From positions 1,674,001-1,738,000 of the forward strand of contig NZ_CP018047.1 in assembly GCF_002009175.1 (NCBI RefSeq): DNA of 64,000 nt. Direction: 5' to 3'. Positions within the stretch are counted from its first letter, which is position 1. Each line of letters opens with the position of its first letter. The translations under genes and the position numbers were made by a program. Positions 1 to 7,877 of this stretch are shown piece after piece. This stretch comes from Streptomyces niveus. GTDB taxonomy: Bacteria; Actinomycetota; Actinomycetes; Streptomycetales; Streptomycetaceae. The notes under the pieces are model-generated. The model saw only the letters and a program-made list of their open reading frames with translations, searched no databases and was not told where the DNA came from.

Positions 1-140
1 GCACGGGCGGTCTCGACCCCGATGCCGGAGGCGCCGCCGGTGACGACGGCGCGCCTGCCGGTCAGGTCGATGCCGTCGATGACCTCGGCGGCGGTGGTCT
101 CACGCGTGAAAGGAGTGGTGATCCGGTCGGGAGAGCTCAT
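1..140 (-). CDS. Short-chain dehydrogenase (SDR), N-terminal fragment
   Basis: Only the first 46 or so codons are inside the window; the gene runs off the left edge. The start is the ATG at 138-140, reading MSSPDRITTPFT and then a first beta-strand with the nucleotide-binding motif TGGASGIG (about residues 34-41). This is the classical TGxxxGxG signature of NAD(P)-dependent SDR oxidoreductases, so a cytoplasmic oxidoreductase is expected. The substrate cannot be told from this piece. It is divergent from the TetR gene at 402, with two palindromes between them, so the TetR protein probably represses it. Confidence 0.85.
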   Translation of the reverse strand, partial: MSSPDRITTPFTRETTAAEVIDGIDLTGRRAVVTGGASGIGVETAR

Positions 141-229
141 GACGGTCCTCTTCTGCACGGGTTCTGAACGGCTACGTACGGGGCGGGGCCCGGGGAAACG
201 CGGGGCTCCGACCTCGCCGTACACTTAAA

Positions 230-275
230 CGGAGGAACCTCCGCTCACCTCCGAAGGTAATCGGAGGATCCTCCG
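230..275. promoter_or_regulatory. Double TetR-type operator
   Basis: Two near-identical 14-bp palindromes lie between the divergent SDR and TetR genes: CGGAGGAACCTCCG (230-243, centre mismatched) and CGGAGGATCCTCCG (262-275, perfect). Each is flanked on its outer side by AAA/TTT, so the two sites also form a larger mirror-image pair. Their centres are 32 bp apart, about three helical turns. This fits two repressor dimers on one DNA face controlling both promoters. The match to the TetR gene at 402 is inferred from position. Confidence 0.75.
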
Positions 276-401
276 TTTAGCAAGCACGCCTGGTGGTGAG
301 TTACGTTCGGGCCGGATTACGCGGACACGCCGGAGGCTTCACAGCGGCCGCGTCGGCCACATCGGCCGAGGGTTAACGGCGACGAGGGACGGGAGAACCG
401 C

Positions 402-974
402 ATGGCGGCGACCGGCGACCGGCCCCTGCGCGCGGACGCCCGGCGCAATCGCGACCTGCTCCTCGCCTCCGCGATGCGCCTGCTCTCCGAGGACAGCCTC
501 ACCACGACCCTGGACGCCATCGCCAAGGACGCCGGAGTCGGGATCGGTACGCTCTACCGGCACTTCCCCACCCGCGAGGCCCTGGTCGAGGCGGTCTACC
601 GCAACGAGCTGACGGCCGTCTGCGACGCCGCGCCCGCGCTCCTCGGCGAACTGGCGCCCCTTGAGGCGACACGTGCGTGGATGGACCGCTACATAGACTT
701 CATGATCGCCAAGTACGGCATGGCGGACGCGCTCCGCGCGGTCATCGCCTCGGGCGGAAACCCCTACGCGCGGAGTCGCGATCTGCTCGGCTCGGCGATC
801 AAGCTGCTGCTCGACGCCGGAGCGGCGGACGGCGTCTTCCGTAAGGATGTCGACGCCGACGACGTACTGATCAGCATCAGCGGCGTGGCCCTCGCGGCGG
901 GCGAACCGAGCATGCGCGAGCAGGCGGGCCGCCTGCTCGACCTCCTGCTGGACGGCCTGCGCTACCAGCGCTGA
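402..974 (+). CDS. TetR-family transcriptional regulator
   Basis: A 190-residue repressor. The N-terminal TetR helix-turn-helix spans about residues 10-57 (ARRNRDLLLASAMRLL, then TLDAIAKDAGVGIGTLYRHF, the recognition-helix signature), followed by an all-helical ligand domain of normal length. The start is the ATG after the GGGAGAACCGC ribosome-binding region. It is divergent from the SDR gene and most likely controls that gene and itself through the 230-275 palindromes. The effector ligand is unknown. Confidence 0.9.
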   Translation: MAATGDRPLRADARRNRDLLLASAMRLLSEDSLTTTLDAIAKDAGVGIGTLYRHFPTREALVEAVYRNELTAVCDAAPALLGELAPLEATRAWMDRYIDFMIAKYGMADALRAVIASGGNPYARSRDLLGSAIKLLLDAGAADGVFRKDVDADDVLISISGVALAAGEPSMREQAGRLLDLLLDGLRYQR

Positions 975-1040
975 GGCGGGGCCTGTCCCTGTCCCGGGCC
1001 GTGACGTGCGAGCCGCACCCGCACGCACCCTCATCCCGCG

Positions 1041-1090
1041 CGCTGGTGGCGGAGCCGTCGCCGTGTGCCGGAACGGGTCCGCCACCAGCG
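1041..1090. terminator. Inverted repeat between convergent genes
   Basis: CGCTGGTGGCGGA (1041-1053) pairs perfectly with TCCGCCACCAGCG (1078-1090) across a 24-base spacer. It lies between the ends of the convergent TetR gene and the PA14/DUF1080 gene, so a bidirectional terminator is likely. There is no clear U-run. Confidence 0.55.
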
Positions 1091-1103
1091 GTGGCGAGGG
1101 TGT

Positions 1104-3971
1104 TCAGAGTCGTTCGATCCAGATGTTGCGGAACCTCGGGTTGTCACCGGGGTCTCCGTGGTCCTGCAACCGGATGTGGCCCGGTGCCGGGCCCTCGGGC
1201 CGGCCCGCACCTGTGGTGCCGTTGATGCTGACGTTGTTGTGCACCAGCTTGCCGTTCCAGCGGAGGGTCACGCGGGCGTTCTCCACCTTGTCGCCGTCGC
1301 TGTTGAAGCGAGCCGCCCGGAAGTCGATGTCGTAGGTCTGCCAAGTGCGCGGCGCGGTCGCCGCGTTGACGTCCGGCGCCTTCTGCCGGTAGATCGCGCC
1401 GGCATCGTCGATACGGGGCGTGGTGACCCCGAAGGACTCCAGTACCTGCATCTCGTAGCGCTCCTGGATGTAGACCCCGCTGTTGCCACGGGCCTGTCCG
1501 GTCACGTCCGGGGGGTAGTCCGGCTGGTACCACTCGGCGTGCATCCGGAAGTCGCCGAACTTCTCCTTCGTACGGATGTCCCCGCCGAGCGACTCGACCG
1601 AGCCGTTCGCCACCGGCCACTTCGCCGGACCACCGGCGGTCGACTCCCAGGCGTCGAGGTTGGTCCCGTCGAACAGGCTGACGCGCTTAGTGGGAGTGAC
1701 GGTCAGATTGTCGAGGTTCACATGGCCGATGTCCTCGGACTCGTAGACGTAGGCGACGGTGTTCGCGCCCTTCCGCAGGGGCACCGACTCGACGTGGGTC
1801 GCCCAGGTGTTCCAGGTGCGTGTGCTGTCCAGCCAGATCTGCTTCCAGCGCTCGCCGTTGACGTACACGCTCATCGACCTGGGAACGGGCGCCGGGTCCG
1901 AGTTCATCCCGCTCGCGTACCGCAGCGCGAGGTCGTGCCGGCCTGCCTTGTCGGCCCGGACGGCGAACGTGGTACGGGAACCCGGTTCCCAGTTGCGGTC
2001 GACGAACCCCGCGCCGGAGTAGCCGGAGTGGTTGTCGTTGAACCCGGTCCCGCCGTCCAGCGAGGCGGACTCCGCCTCGTACACCGGCGGCGGCTCGGTG
2101 CCGTCGGGCAGCCTGTTGAGGGTGTACCACGCCTCGGTGCTCCACAGTTCGGCACCGGACTCGGCGTCGAAGGGGCGCGGGGACTGTACGTGCACCACCC
2201 GGCCGGGCCGCAGGCCGTCCATCTTCAGTGTGACGGTCCTGCGGTCCGCGGAGAGCGTCGCCGAGGTGACGTCGAGGGACTCCTCGTCGACCTTCGGGCC
2301 GCCGTACCTCGGCGTCGGCACATATCGCCACTGCTCGGCGGTGTACTTCGCCGCCAGGTCCTTCGCGGTCTCCTCGGACAGCGGCTGCGTGTACTCGATC
2401 GTGAAGCCGCCGTCGACCGCGCGCATGGCACGCATGTCGAACGCGTCGTCGCCGGTGAGCGAGAGCTTCTGAAGGCCGAACTTGAACTTGCCCTGCTGGC
2501 CCCAGTTGCCCGAGTCACCGATACCGCCGGCGTAGATCGCCCCGTCCGGGCCGAGGCTGATCCGGCTGACCCCGGCCTCCAGACCCTGCGTCATACGGAA
2601 GACCGCGCCCTGGTACTCGCCGCCGATCTTCTCCAGATACGCCCGCTGGAGGCCGCCGTAGGTCACGTCGCCGAACACCATCTGCCCGGCGAAGGGGCCC
2701 TTGGGCAGTACGAGGGGATTGCTCGGCGAGTTGGAGATCTCGCCGTGCGGCAGCCAGAGCACCGGCTCGGTCACCGGCTGGCTGTCGTACACGCCGTCGG
2801 GGTTCGTGTGGTGGTTGTAGAAGGCGCCCTGCTTGATGCGCACCAGCTTCGAAGTCGGCAGGTAGGCGCCCTGGTTGTCGGTGACGAAGATGTCGCCCTC
2901 CGGACCCCAGCCGAGGCCGTTCGGTGTACGCAGCCCTCCGGCCACGTAGGACACCTTGCCGGTGGCCTTGTTGATCTTGAGGGTGCTGCCGCGGTTGGGC
3001 ACGAGCTGCGGGTCCCTGGTCGCGCCACCGGGAACCATGGCGATGCCCGTACTGACGTAGAAGTGCCCCTTCTCGTACAGCAGGCCGAACGCGAACTCGT
3101 GGTAGTTGCCGCCGAACGGCCAGGTCGCGATCTTGCGGTACTCGTCGGTGACCTCGTCACCGTCCTTGTCGATCAGCGCGGTCAGGCCGTCCTTCTCGGA
3201 CACGTAGAGGGTGCCGTCGACGTACTTGAGGCCCATCGGCTCCAACAGGTCCTTGGCGACGAGCTTCTTGGTCACCTTCGACGGGTCGGTGGCGCCGGTG
3301 ACGTTGTCCAGCAGATACACCTCGCCGAGTTCGCTCTCCCTGCTGCCGCCCCACGTGCTGATCGCCATACGGCCGTCCGGCAGCCAGTCCATGCCGGTGA
3401 CCTGCGGCTCGAAGCCGTCCGGACGCAGATTCGTCAGCGTGTAGTCGGGGTGCACGCCGGCCAGCGGCAGACCGTCGCCCGGCGACTCGTCGACGCCTTC
3501 GCACGCCTTGCGTCCCGGTGAGGTGACGCGGGTGACGTCGGCGTCGGTGCTCAGCGCGGAAGTGGGCACGCGGGAGAACCCGGCCGCACCCGGCGGCTGC
3601 CACTCCAGCAGGAGGCGCTGGGTGAAGGCGCCGTCCCAGTGGTCGATGCGCAGCGGGTGATGCCCCTCGGTCAGCTCGACGGAGCCGTCCTTCGGCTGCG
3701 GGCCGTGCTTGCCGCCGTTGTCGATGATCTCCGTGCCGTCGACGATCAGCCGGGACCCGTCGTCGCTGGTGAGACGGAAGTTGTATTTGCCGGGCGTCTG
3801 GATGTTGAGGTAGCCGGTGACCTCGGTGACGAAATTCTCACCCATCCCGAAGTCTTCCGGGGTGGTCCAGTCGATCGTCGGCTTCAGCTGGTCGATGTTG
3901 GGTGTCTGGCCGGGTTTGAGCGTGCAGAAGTCCTCAAGGGGCACCTGCACGTCGAACACCCGCATGGTCAC
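1104..3971 (-). CDS. PA14 / glucose-sorbosone-dehydrogenase-like / CBM / DUF1080 protein, cut off from its signal peptide
   Basis: A 955-residue reading frame beginning at a weak GTG (3971). Domains in order: PA14-like carbohydrate-binding domain (about 20-130, YLNIQTPGKYNFRLTSDDGS); a six-bladed propeller of the glucose/sorbosone dehydrogenase type (about 165-500, with GLGWGPEGDIFVTDN); a linker with an Ig-like strand region; a CBM6/35-like module (about 640-760, VYEAESASLDGG); and a C-terminal DUF1080 (3-keto-disaccharide hydrolase) fold (about 765-955). Such proteins are normally secreted and act on sugars. The natural start lies further upstream: an intact signal peptide is encoded at 4073-4005 in the same frame but ends in TAG (4002-4004), ten codons before this GTG. 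The gene is therefore either a fresh nonsense mutant, a sequencing error, or made without export by re-initiation. Confidence 0.8.
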   Translation of the reverse strand: MTMRVFDVQVPLEDFCTLKPGQTPNIDQLKPTIDWTTPEDFGMGENFVTEVTGYLNIQTPGKYNFRLTSDDGSRLIVDGTEIIDNGGKHGPQPKDGSVELTEGHHPLRIDHWDGAFTQRLLLEWQPPGAAGFSRVPTSALSTDADVTRVTSPGRKACEGVDESPGDGLPLAGVHPDYTLTNLRPDGFEPQVTGMDWLPDGRMAISTWGGSRESELGEVYLLDNVTGATDPSKVTKKLVAKDLLEPMGLKYVDGTLYVSEKDGLTALIDKDGDEVTDEYRKIATWPFGGNYHEFAFGLLYEKGHFYVSTGIAMVPGGATRDPQLVPNRGSTLKINKATGKVSYVAGGLRTPNGLGWGPEGDIFVTDNQGAYLPTSKLVRIKQGAFYNHHTNPDGVYDSQPVTEPVLWLPHGEISNSPSNPLVLPKGPFAGQMVFGDVTYGGLQRAYLEKIGGEYQGAVFRMTQGLEAGVSRISLGPDGAIYAGGIGDSGNWGQQGKFKFGLQKLSLTGDDAFDMRAMRAVDGGFTIEYTQPLSEETAKDLAAKYTAEQWRYVPTPRYGGPKVDEESLDVTSATLSADRRTVTLKMDGLRPGRVVHVQSPRPFDAESGAELWSTEAWYTLNRLPDGTEPPPVYEAESASLDGGTGFNDNHSGYSGAGFVDRNWEPGSRTTFAVRADKAGRHDLALRYASGMNSDPAPVPRSMSVYVNGERWKQIWLDSTRTWNTWATHVESVPLRKGANTVAYVYESEDIGHVNLDNLTVTPTKRVSLFDGTNLDAWESTAGGPAKWPVANGSVESLGGDIRTKEKFGDFRMHAEWYQPDYPPDVTGQARGNSGVYIQERYEMQVLESFGVTTPRIDDAGAIYRQKAPDVNAATAPRTWQTYDIDFRAARFNSDGDKVENARVTLRWNGKLVHNNVSINGTTGAGRPEGPAPGHIRLQDHGDPGDNPRFRNIWIERL

Positions 3972-4001
3972 GCCCGGTTCCTGGGGCGGGATGTCGGGTG
4001 G

Positions 4002-4073
4002 CTACGCGTAGGCCTGTCCCGGCACGAGGGGCACCAGGAACAGCGCTGCGAAGAGTGCGACGAACGGCCGCAT
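4002..4073 (-). pseudogene. Stranded signal peptide ending in an in-frame TAG
   Basis: Read on the minus strand, ATG at 4073 follows a strong ribosome-binding site (AAGGAGGAAGGCCC). It encodes 23 residues: MRPF, a hydrophobic core VALFAALFLVPLVP, and the signal-peptidase-like end GQAYA. The next codon is TAG (4004-4002). The frame then continues without a shift through PPDIPPQEPG into the 955-residue protein at 3971. This is exactly what a single-base nonsense change at the cleavage junction would give (for example CAG or GAG to TAG). Read as the true 5' end of the downstream gene. Confidence 0.8.
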
Positions 4074-4172
4074 GGGCCTTCCTCCTTGAGGACAGAGGCA
4101 GCCGGCGGTCCAGTGGCTGACGGGCTGCCGCTCTCAGTGAAGGTGAGCCTCCACCGAAAAGGCAACGGTCGG

Positions 4173-4184
4173 GAAAGCGCTTTC
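4173..4184. promoter_or_regulatory. LacI-type operator in a 364-base intergenic region
   Basis: GAAAGCGCTTTC is a perfect 12-bp palindrome with the central CG typical of LacI/GalR-family sugar-regulator operators. It sits about 100 bases upstream of the signal-peptide start of the PA14/DUF1080 gene, directly downstream (minus strand) of a TTGTCA that could be a -35 box. A repressor bound there would block the promoter. A weaker related site, GGAAGCGCTATC, is at 4307-4318. No LacI regulator is in the window. The rest of 4074-4437 shows nothing else recognisable. Confidence 0.55.
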
Positions 4185-4437
4185 TGACAACGATGGAAAA
4201 ATCGGCGCCGTCCTGCCGCCACAGTTCGGCCTGTTGATCACCGGTAGGCCGAAAAATAGGCATAATAGCGGCAGTTGGCGGTTGATCTTCGGGGTGTCCG
4301 GAGTAGGAAGCGCTATCACTCCTGGTGAGGGCAGGCCGAGGACTACGGCAACACCGGGTCCGGCGACAATGGAGACACCTTCGGGCCGGGCGTCGATTCG
4401 CGTTCCGGCCCTCTCGCGGTCGGAGCGGAGCGACACC

Positions 4438-4764
4438 ATGGCATGGGTAGTAGGAGCGGGCGCGCTCTTGGGGCTGCTGGCGATCACATCGGGAATCGTC
4501 ACGCTTCGGACCGGGTGGATCGTGCCCACGGCACGCCGCCACGTCACCAGGCCCCGGCTCCACGCTCTCGGCGCCCTGCTCACGGGCACCTCCGTCCTTC
4601 TGCAGAGCCTCTTCCACTTCCAAGTCCTGCCGAGCGTCTCCTGGGAGGCCCGCTTCATCGGTGGGAACGCCCTCCTGCTTTCCGGGCTGCTCCTGATTGC
4701 CTTGGGCCAGCTGCTGCCGCTCCGCCGAAGCCACGATCACCCCGCCGCCAGGCCCTCCCGGTAG
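4438..4764 (+). CDS. Small membrane protein, unknown function
   Basis: A 108-residue protein with three predicted hydrophobic segments: about residues 2-24 (VVGAGALLGLLAITSGIVTL), 45-63 and 76-95 (ALLLSGLLLIALGQLL). It has a short basic tail. ATG 4438 was chosen because the hydrophobic protein begins there; longer in-frame starts add an unlikely Arg/Gly-rich leader. Its last 28 bases overlap the 3' end of the convergent epimerase gene. Not recognised as a named family. Confidence 0.6.
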   Translation: MAWVVGAGALLGLLAITSGIVTLRTGWIVPTARRHVTRPRLHALGALLTGTSVLLQSLFHFQVLPSVSWEARFIGGNALLLSGLLLIALGQLLPLRRSHDHPAARPSR

Positions 4765-5657
4765 CCCGGATAGCGCGGCGTCCAGCCCAGCTCCGTGCGC
4801 GCACGTCCGTTGGAGACGCGTACGTCGACGTGGGTCATCACCTCGCCGATGTACGGCGCGGCCAGGCGGATCAGTCCGGCGGGGAGCACGAGGGGTCCGG
4901 GCGTACGGGTCGTACGCGCGACCTCCTCGATCAACTCGCGCCACGTGGCGGGGGTGTCGTCCACGACGTTGTAGGCGTGCCCCGCGACCCCGCGCTCCAG
5001 CGCGGCGACGGTCGCGGACGCCGCGTCCTCGTGGTGGATCAGGGCCAGTGTCCCGGAGTGCCCGGACGGCACCGGCAGCCGCCGCTTGCGCAGCAGGGCG
5101 GCGTAGATGTCGGTGTCGCCTCCGTAGAAGAGGCCGTAGCGCAGGGCGATGCCGTCGATGCCGGCCGGGGCGCCCAGGACCTGGTCCTCGGTGGACCTCA
5201 GCGCGGCGAGCACCGGGTCCGTCCTGGTCCCGGTGGGTACGGCGAACGGCGCCAGTTCCGTCAACGGCGCGCGTCCCAGGTACTGGAAGCCGTAGCCGAG
5301 GAACATCGACTGCGTGAGGAAACGGGTGGCCCCCAACTCCCCTGCCGCGTCGAGCAGGTTGCGCGTCCCCTCGACGCGCAGCCGGTTGGTCGGCTCCATG
5401 TCTCCGTACCGGGCGGGGGCCTTGGTCAGCGCGGTGAGTTCATGGATGACGGCATCGGCCGCCAGTCCGTCCACCGCCGCGAGCAGCGCGTCCCGGTCGA
5501 GCACATCGGCCACGACGGCGGTCGCGCCGGCCCGCTTGAGCCGGTCGGCGGCCCGCACGCGGCGCGTGACGCCGATGACGTCGTGACCGGCCTCGATCAG
5601 CCGGGGAACGAGAAAGCGGCCGAGCGTGCCGGAGGCTCCGGCGAGGAGAACCTTCAT
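4737..5657 (-). CDS. NAD-dependent epimerase/dehydratase family protein
   Basis: A 306-residue extended-SDR protein. The Rossmann signature GASGTLGR (about residues 7-14, GxxGxxG type) opens it, followed by VADVLDRDALLAAVDG, where a conserved Asp contacts the cofactor. The YGLFYGG region (about 175-181) is typical of the epimerase/NmrA-like class. Its start overlaps the stop of the upstream TetR gene by 4 bases (ATGA at 5654-5657), so the two are co-translated. A cytoplasmic oxidoreductase or isomerase; substrate unknown. Confidence 0.85.
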   Translation of the reverse strand: MKVLLAGASGTLGRFLVPRLIEAGHDVIGVTRRVRAADRLKRAGATAVVADVLDRDALLAAVDGLAADAVIHELTALTKAPARYGDMEPTNRLRVEGTRNLLDAAGELGATRFLTQSMFLGYGFQYLGRAPLTELAPFAVPTGTRTDPVLAALRSTEDQVLGAPAGIDGIALRYGLFYGGDTDIYAALLRKRRLPVPSGHSGTLALIHHEDAASATVAALERGVAGHAYNVVDDTPATWRELIEEVARTTRTPGPLVLPAGLIRLAAPYIGEVMTHVDVRVSNGRARTELGWTPRYPGYREGLAAG

Positions 5658-6277
5658 GACTCCTCCTTGGGAAGCTGTGCGGGAACAAGGGCGAGTGCCA
5701 GGTCGGTGAGGGTGTCCAGATAGGCGTCCTCGGTGACTCCGGTGGGATGGACGCCGCCGTAGATGTCGGCCATCAGCCAGTAGTGGGAGAGCGCGTCCTG
5801 AAGGATCGCGGCGACGGCCGACCAGTCCGTGTCCGGAACGCCGGGGGTCGCGTGGGCGGTCGCCTGGGCCTGGAGGAGCTGGGTGAGCGCCGCGTGATTG
5901 CGCGCGACCTCGGCCGTACGGAACTCCTCCAGCAGCTCGGGGAACGCGGCGAGGTCCCGCACCAGGATGCGGTTGACGTCCCGCTCGTATGCCAGCCGCT
6001 CCAGCCCGGACCTCGCGACGGCGCGCAGCAGCGCGCGAGGGTCGGTCGCCGGGGCCTCCGTACGGAGGAGTGCGGTGAGCGCGTCCCTCTTACGGATGCG
6101 CTCACGCAGACCGAAGCTCAGGATGTCCTTCTTACTGCGGAAGTGCTTGTACAACGCCCCGGATCCCGGTGAGAGCCCAGCAGCCCCCTCGATCTTCGAG
6201 ATGGTGGTGGCGGTGTAGCCCAGCTCTCCGAACAGCCGCATGGCCTCGGTCAGTATCCGTGAACGGGTGTCGGGCAC
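5654..6277 (-). CDS. TetR-family transcriptional regulator
   Basis: A 207-residue regulator starting at GTG 6277, five bases after GGAG. The HTH covers about residues 3-50 (RILTEAMRLFGELGYTATTI, then GSGALYKHFRSKKD), followed by a C-terminal helical domain. It is first in a two-gene operon with the epimerase (ATGA overlap). The near-perfect palindrome at 6299-6322, just upstream of the start, suggests auto-repression and possibly control of the divergent DUF899 gene. Confidence 0.87.
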   Translation of the reverse strand: MPDTRSRILTEAMRLFGELGYTATTISKIEGAAGLSPGSGALYKHFRSKKDILSFGLRERIRKRDALTALLRTEAPATDPRALLRAVARSGLERLAYERDVNRILVRDLAAFPELLEEFRTAEVARNHAALTQLLQAQATAHATPGVPDTDWSAVAAILQDALSHYWLMADIYGGVHPTGVTEDAYLDTLTDLALALVPAQLPKEES

Positions 6278-6298
6278 CGGCGCTCCAAGAAGAGTAAC

Positions 6299-6322
6299 GA
6301 AAGCAAGTAAGTACTTGCTTTC
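6299..6322. promoter_or_regulatory. TetR operator palindrome
   Basis: GAAAGCAAG (6299-6307) and CTTGCTTTC (6314-6322) are perfect 9-bp arms around a 6-base centre TAAGTA. The site is 22 bases upstream of the TetR start at 6277, and in front of the divergent gene at 6453. Its size and symmetry fit a TetR dimer. Confidence 0.75.
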
Positions 6323-6452
6323 CACGGTAACGCCCGAGCACGCGGCTGTGAACCCGTCGATGAGTTTCGGCCGGGCCGCGAGTCGGTACTGGTGAGCGTC
6401 GTAGGACGTCGTACGACGGCGCCGCCCGGCACCAGACACCACGGAGGACTTC

Positions 6453-7232
6453 ATGACCACCACATCCGGCAACGCGAGCGGCGACCTCCCCGGAAAGCCG
6501 CCGGTCGTCGATCTGGCCACCTGGCAGGCGGCGCGCGACGAGCTGCTGATCCGCGAGAAGGCCCACACCCACGAGGGCGACGCGATCGCCGCGGCCCGCC
6601 GCCGGCTGCCGATGGTCGAGTTCGACGGGTCGGTCGAGGTCGTCGGCCCTGACGGCCCGGTGCCGTTCATCGACCTGTTCCAGGGCCGCGACGAGCTGGT
6701 GGTCTACAAGCACATGTGGCACGACGGCGCGCCGCACCAGGGCCAGTGCGAGGGCTGCACCGTCACGGCCTGGCACATGAAGGACGCCGCCTACCTCAAC
6801 GCCCGCGGCGTCTCCTACGCCGTGCTGACCACGGGCCCGTGGGACGAGGTGGCCCCCTACGTCGAGTTCATGGGCTACACCGAGCCCTGGTACTCGGTGC
6901 GCGGCGTGGACGGACCGGCGGGCGGCCACATGGGCTACGTCACCTCCTACCTGCGCGACGGCGACCGCGTCTTCCTCACCTACTCCACGACGGGCCGCGG
7001 CAACGAGCCCGTCGCCGGGTCCTTCGCCCTGCTCGACATGACGCCGTACGGTCGCGGCGAGGCATGGGAGGACAACCCGGAGGGCAGGCCCGAGGGGCAG
7101 GACCCGTGCTGGTACTGGCGCTCGGACGCGGACGGGAACGCCACCTGGGGCCCGACCGGCCGCCCCGTTCCGCAGTGGACCCGCCCCGGCGCGACCCCCG
7201 AGAACACCCTTGGCCGAACGGGCCACCACTGA
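6453..7232 (+). CDS. DUF899 family (thioredoxin-like) protein
   Basis: A 259-residue protein that matches the DUF899 family throughout: VDLATWQAARDELLIREKAHT near the N terminus, the YKHMWHDGAPHQGQCEGCT region (about 90-108), and the C-terminal WYWRSDADG. The family has a thioredoxin-like fold; the CEGC pair sits where a redox motif would be, but the reaction is not established. The start is the ATG after GGAGGACTTC. It stands alone, divergent from a TetR gene. Confidence 0.85.
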   Translation: MTTTSGNASGDLPGKPPVVDLATWQAARDELLIREKAHTHEGDAIAAARRRLPMVEFDGSVEVVGPDGPVPFIDLFQGRDELVVYKHMWHDGAPHQGQCEGCTVTAWHMKDAAYLNARGVSYAVLTTGPWDEVAPYVEFMGYTEPWYSVRGVDGPAGGHMGYVTSYLRDGDRVFLTYSTTGRGNEPVAGSFALLDMTPYGRGEAWEDNPEGRPEGQDPCWYWRSDADGNATWGPTGRPVPQWTRPGATPENTLGRTGHH

Positions 7233-7260
7233 CACGCCTCCGCCGAAGGGGTCGGCCCGC

Positions 7261-7710
7261 TCAGACGTCCGCCTGTGAAGCCCGCACGTACGCCCAGACG
7301 GTCTTCCCCGGGCCCGACCGCCCACTGATGCCCCACCGCACCGCGATCGCGTCCACGAGGACCAGCCCGCGGCCCCGCTCCTCGTCGGCGGCGGCGCCGC
7401 GGGGTGATCGCGCCGGCATCGCGCCGTGGGTGTCGGTCACCTCGATCCGTACGAGGTCCTTCGCCGTGTTGTACGCGAGCCGCAGCCCGAAGTCCCGCCC
7501 GGGGACCCGGCCGTGCAGGACGGCGTTCGCGGCCAGTTCGGCGACGACGAGAGCGGCGGCGTCGGACGGTTCGGAGCCGTAGGGAACGCCCCACGCGTCG
7601 AGCTGCTGCGTGGCGAGTCTCCGCGCGAGCCGCGCGCCTCGTCTGGTGGCGGAGAACCGCTGAGTGAACACACGTACGGTAACGGCCTCTTGGGCCTGCG
7701 GGGATGGCAT
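7261..7710 (-). CDS. ATP-binding protein, RsbW-like HATPase (WhiJ-triad member)
   Basis: A 149-residue single-domain GHKL ATPase. The N-box VVAELAANAVLHG (about residues 54-66), the G1-like VTDTHGAMPA and the G2-like ERGRGLVLVDAIA are visible, with a usual length for this Streptomyces class. Such proteins are anti-sigma-factor-like kinases without a sensor. It is divergent from an XRE/DUF5753 regulator that is followed by a DUF397 gene. This triad is the same set found at whiJ-type loci. Confidence 0.85.
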   Translation of the reverse strand: MPSPQAQEAVTVRVFTQRFSATRRGARLARRLATQQLDAWGVPYGSEPSDAAALVVAELAANAVLHGRVPGRDFGLRLAYNTAKDLVRIEVTDTHGAMPARSPRGAAADEERGRGLVLVDAIAVRWGISGRSGPGKTVWAYVRASQADV

Positions 7711-7756
7711 GTGCCCAGCGTCCGGGCCGGATTGCGGGCTTCACCAGGGCCTACTC

Positions 7757-7803
7757 CAGTACACCTGCCCGCTGTACTGACTCACCCTCTGGACTGGGTG
7801 AGT
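7757..7803. promoter_or_regulatory. Two inverted repeats between ATPase and XRE genes
   Basis: CAGTAC...GTACTG (7757-7779, 11-base spacer) is followed directly by ACTCACCC...GGGTGAGT (7780-7803, perfect 8-bp arms, 8-base spacer). They lie in the 167-base divergent region 47-121 bases before the ATPase and 75-121 bases before the XRE start. They are good candidates for operators of the XRE regulator. Confidence 0.5.
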
Positions 7804-7877
7804 AACTGCCAGTGATGCTGGACCAGTTGTGCAGGGTACGCATCGAGCGGAGCAGAGCCACGGAGAGGCGAACGGGT

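Noticed and set aside
1065..3521. 818-codon plus-strand open frame across the PA14/DUF1080 gene
   Set aside because: Antisense frame with Val/Arg/Gly-rich sequence and no domains; the minus-strand protein has clear domains.
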